Positions 28,000 through 32,984 of a stretch of 32,984 nucleotides of DNA are shown here, piece after piece. The notes below the pieces were generated by a model, which was not told where the DNA came from, searched no databases, and worked only from the letters and a program-made list of their open reading frames with translations. This DNA comes from Patescibacteria group bacterium (GTDB lineage Bacteria > Patescibacteriota > Patescibacteriia > Buchananbacterales > SURF-54). Each line of letters begins with the position of its first letter. Position 1 is the stretch's first letter. Location of the stretch: assembly GCA_018818885.1 (NCBI GenBank), contig JAHIRB010000040.1, forward strand, positions 1 to 32,984, written 5' to 3'. A program made the translations under genes and the position numbers.

Positions 28000-28049
28000 A
28001 TAAAAAATAATTATATAACTATTAAATCAAATTACTACTACCGGGTATG
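27943..28049 (+). promoter_or_regulatory. uORF/start-codon helix leader element, copy C (rpsD)
   Basis: This is the best-formed copy: ATGCCCGGTAGT (27943-27954) pairs with ACTACCGGGTAT (28037-28048) at all 12 positions (one G-U). The alternative local fold is CCCGG (27946-27950) with CTGGG (27984-27988), enclosing GTGAAAA/TTTTCAC (27953-27959 with 27973-27979). Confidence 0.75.
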
Positions 28050-28676
28050 TCAAAAGATTTAGATTCACAATGTAAAAAATGTAGACGAGCAGGAGAAAAA
28101 CTTTTTTTAAAGGGTGATCGTTGTAATTCACCAAAATGCGCTATCACTAAAAGAAATTATCCACCCGGAATTCATGGTTCAAAGAGACGAAGATTTTTAA
28201 CAAACTATGGACAACAGTTAGCAGAAAAGCAAAAAGCTAAAAGGGTCTATGGAATTTTAGAAAAACAATTTAAAATTTATTATCAAAAAGCAGTTAAGAA
28301 GCAAGGGGATACTGGCGAAATTTTATTACAAAATTTAGAAATGAGACTTGATAATATAGTTTTCCGTTTAGGTTTAGCAAAATCAAGAAGACAGGCAAGA
28401 CAAATGGTAAATCATAATTTATTTACAGTTAACAACAAAAAAGTAAATATCCCATCATACCAAGTAAAGATAAAAGATGAGATTGCAATAAAAACCACTA
28501 AAGCAAAAGCGAAAAACTTTACTAATTTATCAAAAGATTTAGAAAATTATAATGCGCCAACTTGGCTTAGCTTAGACATTAACGATCTAAAAGGAAAAGT
28601 AGTTAACAAGCCAGGTTTGGAAGAAATCAAAGCACCGTTTAATGTAACCTTGATAGTAGAATTTTACTCACGATAA
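28047..28676 (+). CDS. rpsD: 30S ribosomal protein S4, zinc-binding form
   Basis: Primary 16S rRNA-binding assembly protein. At 209 aa it is full length. The N-terminus has a C-x2-C-x13-C-x4-C zinc site (Cys9, 12, 26, 31), then YPPGIHGSKRRR, and an S4 RNA-binding domain (MRLDNIVFRLGLAKSRRQARQMVNHNLFTVN at about 92-122, in two motif segments). S4 is the classical translational repressor of the alpha operon in E. coli through an mRNA pseudoknot. That makes the upstream leader element a candidate autoregulatory site, though the alaS copy does not fit simple S4 autoregulation. Confidence 0.97.
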   Translation: MSKDLDSQCKKCRRAGEKLFLKGDRCNSPKCAITKRNYPPGIHGSKRRRFLTNYGQQLAEKQKAKRVYGILEKQFKIYYQKAVKKQGDTGEILLQNLEMRLDNIVFRLGLAKSRRQARQMVNHNLFTVNNKKVNIPSYQVKIKDEIAIKTTKAKAKNFTNLSKDLENYNAPTWLSLDINDLKGKVVNKPGLEEIKAPFNVTLIVEFYSR

Positions 28677-28694
28677 TTATTATTTAAAAAACAT

Positions 28695-29465
28695 ATGGAA
28701 AATATTCCACTACCTTCCAACATCACATTTGAAAAAGGAAAAGACGAAAACGAATCAGTTGTTTCAATTTGGCCTTGTTTTCCAGGCTATGGCACAACAT
28801 TGGGGAATGCTTTAAGAAGAGTGCTTTTGTCATCTTTACCCGGTGCTGCTATCACATCTTTTAAGGTAAAAAATGCAGAACATGAATTTTCTGCTATTCC
28901 TAATATCAAAGAAGATCTAGTGGAAATTTCATTAAATTTAAAAAGACTTAGATTTAAAATGTATTCAGAAGAGCCACAAAAAGCTACCCTTAGTGTAAAA
29001 GGTGCAAAAGAAGTAAAAGCTTCAGATATTAAAGCACCTAGTCAAATAGATGTTATTAGTAAAGATTTACCAATTGCCACTATAACTAGTAAGGATGGCG
29101 AATTAGATATTGAATTTATCATTGAAAATGGTAGGGGATATGTACCAACAGAAAATCGCGAAAAAGAAGAAATCGAAGTAGGACACAATTTAATAGATTC
29201 AATTTTTACACCAGTTACCAGTGTAGGATTTAAACTGGAAAATGTTAGAGTTGGGCATATGACAAATTATGAAAAATTGATACTAAATATTGAAACTGAT
29301 GGCACAATTACACCTCAAGATGCTTTAAATGCATCAACACAGGTATTGATGGAGCAATTTAGTTTTATTGAAAAAGAAACAAAAGGAAAAACTGTTAAAG
29401 AAAAAAAAGTTACAAAGAAGGCTACTGTTAAAAAAGAAGATAAAGATAAAAAAGAAGATAAATAA
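28695..29465 (+). CDS. rpoA: RNA polymerase alpha subunit lacking the C-terminal domain
   Basis: Scaffold subunit for polymerase assembly. The 256-aa protein has a complete alphaNTD (about 1-225): FPGYGTTLGNALRRVLLSSLPGAAITSFKV-type dimerisation region, VEISLNLK, and TDGTITPQDAL near its end. Instead of the usual linker and helix-hairpin-helix alphaCTD (family about 310-330 aa) it ends in a Lys/Glu-rich tail (KKVTKKATVKKEDKD). The frame ends at a proper TAA 2 nt before rplQ, and no CTD-like sequence is found downstream, so this is not a frameshift. UP-element recognition and alphaCTD-dependent activators should be absent. Confidence 0.95.
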   Translation: MENIPLPSNITFEKGKDENESVVSIWPCFPGYGTTLGNALRRVLLSSLPGAAITSFKVKNAEHEFSAIPNIKEDLVEISLNLKRLRFKMYSEEPQKATLSVKGAKEVKASDIKAPSQIDVISKDLPIATITSKDGELDIEFIIENGRGYVPTENREKEEIEVGHNLIDSIFTPVTSVGFKLENVRVGHMTNYEKLILNIETDGTITPQDALNASTQVLMEQFSFIEKETKGKTVKEKKVTKKATVKKEDKDKKEDK

Positions 29466-29467
29466 TT

Positions 29468-29818
29468 ATGAGGCATCGAATAAAAGGAAAAATTTTAGAT
29501 AGAAAAAAAGAAAGTAGAGAAGCAATGCTTAGAAATTTAGCTACCTCAATTATTATTTACGAAAAAGTAAAAACCACTAGAGCAAAGGCTAAGGCGGTAA
29601 GAACAATGGTAGAAAAATCAATAACTCTGGGAAAAACTAATAATTTAAAGAATCGTAGAGAATTATTGAAAATTTTATACTTTAAAAAAGCAGTTAATAA
29701 AACTTTAGAAGTACTCGGACCAAAATATAAGGATAGAAAAGGTGGTTATACCAGGATAACAAATCTTGGCAGAAGAAAAGGTGATGCTGCTCAAATTGTT
29801 CAAATTGAATTAGTATAA
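29468..29818 (+). CDS. rplQ: 50S ribosomal protein L17
   Basis: Protein at the peptide exit tunnel region of the large subunit. The 116-aa sequence has LDRKKESREAMLRNLATSIIIYEKVKTTRAKAKAVR and ends GGYTRITNLGRRKGDAAQIVQIELV, diagnostic for L17. It starts 2 nt after the rpoA stop and is separated from rplM by 2 nt, consistent with a tightly coupled operon. Confidence 0.97.
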   Translation: MRHRIKGKILDRKKESREAMLRNLATSIIIYEKVKTTRAKAKAVRTMVEKSITLGKTNNLKNRRELLKILYFKKAVNKTLEVLGPKYKDRKGGYTRITNLGRRKGDAAQIVQIELV

Positions 29819-29820
29819 GT

Positions 29821-30213
29821 ATGGAAAAAAATAAACCTACAACTAAAAAAATAACTAAAGCAAAAATTATTCGTCAAAAGCACGAAATTGATGCCACTGG
29901 TTTAGTTTTAGGAAGATTAGCTACTAAAATTTCAACTTTATTGATTGGAAAAAACAAGGCAAGCTATCAACCACACATTGACATGGGTGATAGCGTTATT
30001 ATAAAAAATGTAAAAGATATTAAAATCACTGGAGCTAAATTGGATCAAAAAAAATATTACAGACATTCAGGTTTTCCAGGTGGATTAAAAACTAAAAAAA
30101 TGGGAGATGTATTTGCCAAAGATCCTGCAGAGGTATTAAAGAAAGCAGTTTATAATATGCTTCCAAAAAATAAGTTAAGAAAAGAAAGAATGAAAAGATT
30201 AAAATTTGTATAA
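29821..30213 (+). CDS. rplM: 50S ribosomal protein L13
   Basis: Early assembly protein of the large subunit. The 130-aa sequence has IDATGLVLGRLATKISTLLIGKNKASYQPHIDMGD, then the FPGGLK and VYNMLPKNKLRKERMKRLKF signatures. It is slightly shorter than the E. coli protein (142 aa) at the C-terminus and has a Lys-rich N-terminal extension of about 18 residues. It starts 2 nt after rplQ. Confidence 0.96.
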   Translation: MEKNKPTTKKITKAKIIRQKHEIDATGLVLGRLATKISTLLIGKNKASYQPHIDMGDSVIIKNVKDIKITGAKLDQKKYYRHSGFPGGLKTKKMGDVFAKDPAEVLKKAVYNMLPKNKLRKERMKRLKFV

Positions 30214-30214
30214 T

Positions 30215-30679
30215 ATGCCAAGAGTAAAAAAAGTAACCAAAGCAACAAAAGAAAGAATAGAGGAAGAAAAAAAACCTAAAAGAGTTAGGCGTGATTATAT
30301 TTACGCAGTTGGCAGAAGAAAATGTTCTGTTTCTCGGGTTAGATTATACAAAAAAGGTGAAGGTGAAATAATCATAAACGAAAAACCATTTGATAAATAT
30401 TTTACAACTTACGAATTTAGAAACATAATTATTAAACCACTAGAAGCTACCGGCCAAAAAGGTAAAATTAAAATCACAGTAAAAGTGGAAGGCGGTGGAG
30501 TAAGAGGACAAGCAGAAAGTGTAAGGCATGGGATTTCAAGAGCTTTGATACTTTTAGATAAAGATTACAGAAAAACTCTTAAACCATTAGGGTTCTTAAA
30601 ACGCGATCCTAGAAAGAAGGAAAGAAAGAAACCAGGTCTCAAACGTGCAAGACGCGCACCACAGTTTTCAAAACGATAA
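30215..30679 (+). CDS. rpsI: 30S ribosomal protein S9
   Basis: S9 places its C-terminal tail near the P-site tRNA. I chose ATG 30215, 1 nt after the rplM stop, over an overlapping TTG at 30206. The 154-aa protein has a charged N-terminal extension (about 28 residues), then YIYAVGRRKCSVSRVRLYKKGEG and GQAESVRHGISRALI. It ends in the invariant basic KRARRAPQFSKR, whose final Lys-Arg contacts tRNA. It is last in the operon, before a strong terminator. Confidence 0.96.
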   Translation: MPRVKKVTKATKERIEEEKKPKRVRRDYIYAVGRRKCSVSRVRLYKKGEGEIIINEKPFDKYFTTYEFRNIIIKPLEATGQKGKIKITVKVEGGGVRGQAESVRHGISRALILLDKDYRKTLKPLGFLKRDPRKKERKKPGLKRARRAPQFSKR

Positions 30680-30686
30680 TGATTTT

Positions 30687-30711
30687 AAACCCCCTGTAAA
30701 AAGGGGGTTTT
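30687..30711 (+). terminator. Terminator of the ribosomal protein operon
   Basis: AAACCCCC (30687-30694) and GGGGGTTTT (30703-30711) form a perfect stem with the T-run in the right arm. Confidence 0.85.
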
Positions 30712-30771
30712 AGAATTGGACAAACTAGTTAAATTTTGTTAAATTTATATCACTTAAATTATCTATAATAT

Positions 30772-32370
30772 ATGGATTATAAGTTAACTTGTGGAGGGAA
30801 AAGTAAAACAATAGTTGCAATTATTATCGCGTTGATTATCATTTTAATCGGTTTTTTTGTTGTTAAAAAGGACGAAGGAGTTTACAAGCCGCCAAAAGAT
30901 TTAGATTTGATTAGCGATAACGTTGAAATTTTACAAGTCGTATCAGAAGATAGGGAATTATACGGGGCTGGAATCACTATCGAATTTTTAGAGGAAAATG
31001 ATGACTTTGAATTAATCAATATGGCTGTTGATTTTAATCATGATGGTCAATATCTAGATTATCAGACACCACAAGGAACGCAAACTGAATGGATAGTGCA
31101 TAATATAACACCAGACATAGATCCAGATGAGCCAAATACTTACTCGTTTATTATAGTAGACAAAGATCCAATATATAAAGATTCTTTTAACGTAGCTGTA
31201 ATTTTATCTACCGATAAAGTAGTTAACTGGCAGGGCGAAAATTTAGAAAACAGTTATTACAAAGAGTTAGTTGCACCAAAGATAGAAATAGAAGAAATTG
31301 ATGAGTTGATAGTCGTTGATCCAGAAAAAGATACAGGCGTTGGTGTCGTGAGAGCTGGAAGAAATACACATTTGTCTTCTCATGCAGGAATGCCAGACAT
31401 CACACAAGGACCAAATGAGTGCGCCCCAACAGCAGCTGCTAATTCATTATTATGGATGGCAAAAAAATACAATTTTGAAAATAAAATGCCAAGCACACAA
31501 AACGCATTGATTGATGAATTAAAACGTGATATGAGTTTTGATAATGGTATTTCGGGTAGCAATTATAAACCTGGAAAAGACGCCATAATAGCAAGAAGAC
31601 AGCTACCAATCGTTACTACCAAGTATGGTGGAAATTATGAAAGTAATTTATTTGATAAAATGTACGAAGAAATTAGCAAAAATTGCGACGTAGAGGCAAC
31701 AATCAAATTTAAAAGTAGCAGAGGCGAAGTAATTGGCGGACATATGGTAACAGTAGTTGGCACATGGAGGTATACTGACGCTTCACAAACCGATAATAAT
31801 TTAAGTTTTCATGATCCTGCCAGTCCTGGTAGAGCGCGCTCTGATTTATACCGCATAAATACCAGAGATGATAATTTAATTATAAATTATCGATATGGCA
31901 GAAATGCATATATAAAAGAAATCTATTCAGAATGTTATGTTGCCCCTGTAGTAACTGATACTTCAAGTACTCCACAAGATCAGCCAGAAGATAATGGAAC
32001 TGATCAGGGTGCTCAAGATCAGCCAGAAGAAGATGACACAGATCAAGGTCCACAAGCTCCAATCATCGATGTGTCTAGTTTATTATTTACACATCCGATA
32101 GGAAAAGAAAAATGCCCGCAACTTATTCAGAATGTCGAAGTTTTAGGAGAAGGAACGTGGGAAGTTTATGGTGGAATTACTTCATGGTTACAAATACCTA
32201 ACATGTCAGGTATTTCACCAGGCACTATACCAATATTTTTTAGTTGTGAACTTGATGAATACATAACTCAAGACCTTATTACAGACTTATTAATCAGAAC
32301 TGCTGTTAGGGAAAATATTAAAAATAACCTAATTATAAAAATTTCTGGACGAATTATCAGTGATGAATAA
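30772..32370 (+). CDS. Membrane-anchored C39-like cysteine peptidase-type surface protein
   Basis: 532-aa protein with one N-terminal TM anchor (about 13-31) and a large outside region. About 40-190 is an Asp-rich beta domain of unknown family (a DFNHDG stretch suggests Ca2+ binding). About 205-385 is papain-like: Cys217 in GPNECAPTAAANSLLWM, His324 in GGHMVTVVG and HDP at 347-349, matching C39/papain-type Cys-His-Asp/Asn order. A repeated acidic linker follows (DQPEDNGTDQG, DQPEEDDTDQG; about 400-425). The last 100 residues resemble a BACON/Ig-like beta domain (EVYGGITSWLQIPNMSG). A TATAAT lies 2 nt before ATG; there is no Shine-Dalgarno. A role as a secreted peptidase or cell-surface adhesin is inferred. 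Confidence 0.7.
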   Translation: MDYKLTCGGKSKTIVAIIIALIIILIGFFVVKKDEGVYKPPKDLDLISDNVEILQVVSEDRELYGAGITIEFLEENDDFELINMAVDFNHDGQYLDYQTPQGTQTEWIVHNITPDIDPDEPNTYSFIIVDKDPIYKDSFNVAVILSTDKVVNWQGENLENSYYKELVAPKIEIEEIDELIVVDPEKDTGVGVVRAGRNTHLSSHAGMPDITQGPNECAPTAAANSLLWMAKKYNFENKMPSTQNALIDELKRDMSFDNGISGSNYKPGKDAIIARRQLPIVTTKYGGNYESNLFDKMYEEISKNCDVEATIKFKSSRGEVIGGHMVTVVGTWRYTDASQTDNNLSFHDPASPGRARSDLYRINTRDDNLIINYRYGRNAYIKEIYSECYVAPVVTDTSSTPQDQPEDNGTDQGAQDQPEEDDTDQGPQAPIIDVSSLLFTHPIGKEKCPQLIQNVEVLGEGTWEVYGGITSWLQIPNMSGISPGTIPIFFSCELDEYITQDLITDLLIRTAVRENIKNNLIIKISGRIISDE

Positions 32371-32383
32371 TTGTTATTAAAAC

Positions 32384-32416
32384 AAAGAGTAAGACATCAT
32401 CTGTTTTACTCTTTTG
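32384..32416 (+). terminator. Terminator after the C39-like gene
   Basis: AAAGAGTAA (32384-32392) pairs with TTACTCTTT (32406-32414), followed by only a short T stretch. An open frame on the opposite strand at 32377-32592 is a shadow of pckA. Confidence 0.6.
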
Positions 32417-32443
32417 GTAAAATTAACTAAATAAATAATATCA

Positions 32444-32984
32444 ATGGATATTTTATCAAAATTACAACAAGAATTATCTAAACACAATAATGTTTTTGAT
32501 AATGCGTCTAGGAAAGTTCTAATTGAACATGCGATACAATATCGAGAAGCTATAGTCTCTGCTAGTGGGTCGCTCGCTACTTGGACTACCAAAGATTCAA
32601 CTGGCAGAAGCCCGAAAGATACCTACGTTGTAAAGCGAACTGAAAGTATGGAAAATATTGATTGGAACTCACCAAATAATCATGCTATGGAGCCAGAAAT
32701 TTTTGCAAGTTTATTTGATGATGCAATAAATTTAATTTCATCGAAAGAAAGAATGTATATTACAAATAGGGTGGTGGGCACACAAACAAAATATGCCCTA
32801 CCTGTTAGAGTAATTACCTCTCGAGCTATAGCGGCATTGTTTACAGACAATATGTTTCCTAAAGTACCAAAGAATATTAAAGAAAGTGTATTTAGTAATA
32901 AAGAATTTACTTTGTTTGTTTTGCCTTACGACAAGATTGATCTAAAGAAATATATAGATATTGATCTTAGAGATATGGCAATTG
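32444..32984 (+). CDS. pckA: Phosphoenolpyruvate carboxykinase (ATP), N-terminal part
   Basis: This gene runs off the right edge; 180 codons are visible. ATP-dependent PEPCK interconverts oxaloacetate and PEP, linking C4 acids with gluconeogenesis/glycolysis. The visible part has the family hallmarks in order: TGRSPKDTYVV (substrate-binding region, about 51-61), a TEVxWG-equivalent segment with IDWNSPNNHAM, then YITNRVVGTQTKYALPVRVITSRAIAALFTDNMF split over the lid-proximal region. The catalytic P-loop and metal site lie beyond the window. ATG 32444 has no Shine-Dalgarno and starts about 25 nt after the upstream terminator. Confidence 0.88.
   Translation, partial: MDILSKLQQELSKHNNVFDNASRKVLIEHAIQYREAIVSASGSLATWTTKDSTGRSPKDTYVVKRTESMENIDWNSPNNHAMEPEIFASLFDDAINLISSKERMYITNRVVGTQTKYALPVRVITSRAIAALFTDNMFPKVPKNIKESVFSNKEFTLFVLPYDKIDLKKYIDIDLRDMAI

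Noticed and set aside
24373-28049. Three leader elements as MITE-like mobile repeats with terminal inverted repeats
   Set aside because: The arms look like terminal inverted repeats, but interiors diverge, the 3' arm always ends exactly at a start codon, copies share orientation with their genes, and no target duplications are seen.
1-32984. Recoded UGA (Gly) as in SR1/Gracilibacteria
   Set aside because: alaS ends naturally at TGA, and conserved proteins read through without in-frame TGA, so TGA behaves as a stop.

Overview
The window is an AT-rich (roughly one-third GC), gene-dense bacterial chromosome segment. It most resembles a Candidate Phyla Radiation / Patescibacteria (Parcubacteria-like) genome. 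This placement is inference from several signs: a short alanyl-tRNA synthetase that stops after the editing domain, an RNA polymerase alpha subunit without its C-terminal domain, a SecD carrying an inserted parvulin-like domain, a sigma-region-4 plus HARE-HTH protein, and a membrane protein/T4SS-like ATPase pair. TGA is used as an ordinary stop (alaS ends in TGA), so the recoded Gracilibacteria/SR1 code does not apply.

Layout. (1) 1-1800 has no convincing long gene. It holds four consecutive transcription cassettes, each with a sigma70-type promoter with 17-bp spacing, a 230-440-nt structured transcript and a strong intrinsic terminator. (2) 1810-3765 holds tRNA-Gln (with a duplicated, interrupted 5' fragment), ftsX-ftsE and tRNA-Thr. 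(3) 3832-8584 (minus) is an apparent operon: a P2-type cation ATPase, a PH-domain membrane protein, an FtsB/DivIC-like protein and a membrane-anchored parvulin-type protein. (4) 8648-9187 is a small cassette with an unknown Cys-rich protein, two tiny ORFs and competing hairpins. (5) 9408-12275 holds tRNA-Lys and secD-secF. (6) 12431-16796 holds a sigma4/HARE-HTH regulator, a large membrane protein and a T4SS-type ATPase. (7) 16922-20127 holds a short UDP-sugar dehydrogenase, two stand-alone receiver-domain proteins and an amino-acid permease. (8) 20119-22905 is clpB behind a CIRCE operator. (9) 22924-23186 (minus) is a 47-aa acidic gene with an attenuator-like leader. (10) 23271-26289 is mnmA and alaS. 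(11) 26404-30711 is the infA-rpmJ-rpsM-rpsK-rpsD-rpoA-rplQ-rplM-rpsI operon. (12) 30772-32984 is a membrane-anchored C39-like peptidase and the start of ATP-dependent PEP carboxykinase (pckA).

The most unusual signal is an RNA leader present three times, in front of alaS, rpsK and rpsD. In each copy a short upstream ORF begins AUG-(C/G)-(C/U)-C-G-G-(U/C)-A-G-U. These first 12 nt are complementary to the 12 nt ACUACCGGGUAU that end in the main gene's own AUG about 100 nt downstream. Both start codons therefore lie on opposite strands of one potential helix, and a competing local hairpin uses the same 5' arm. This suggests a translation-dependent start-codon switch linking AlaRS with ribosomal proteins S11 and S4. 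The second major signal is the tandem array of unassigned structured RNAs at 186-1799.

Promoters are uniform: TTGAC(A/T), 17 bp, TA-rich -10. Most housekeeping genes lack a clear Shine-Dalgarno. The small accessory cassettes (8742, 17916, 18475, and the minus-strand gene ending at 22924) have good ones, which may reflect a different origin or a different mode of translation.
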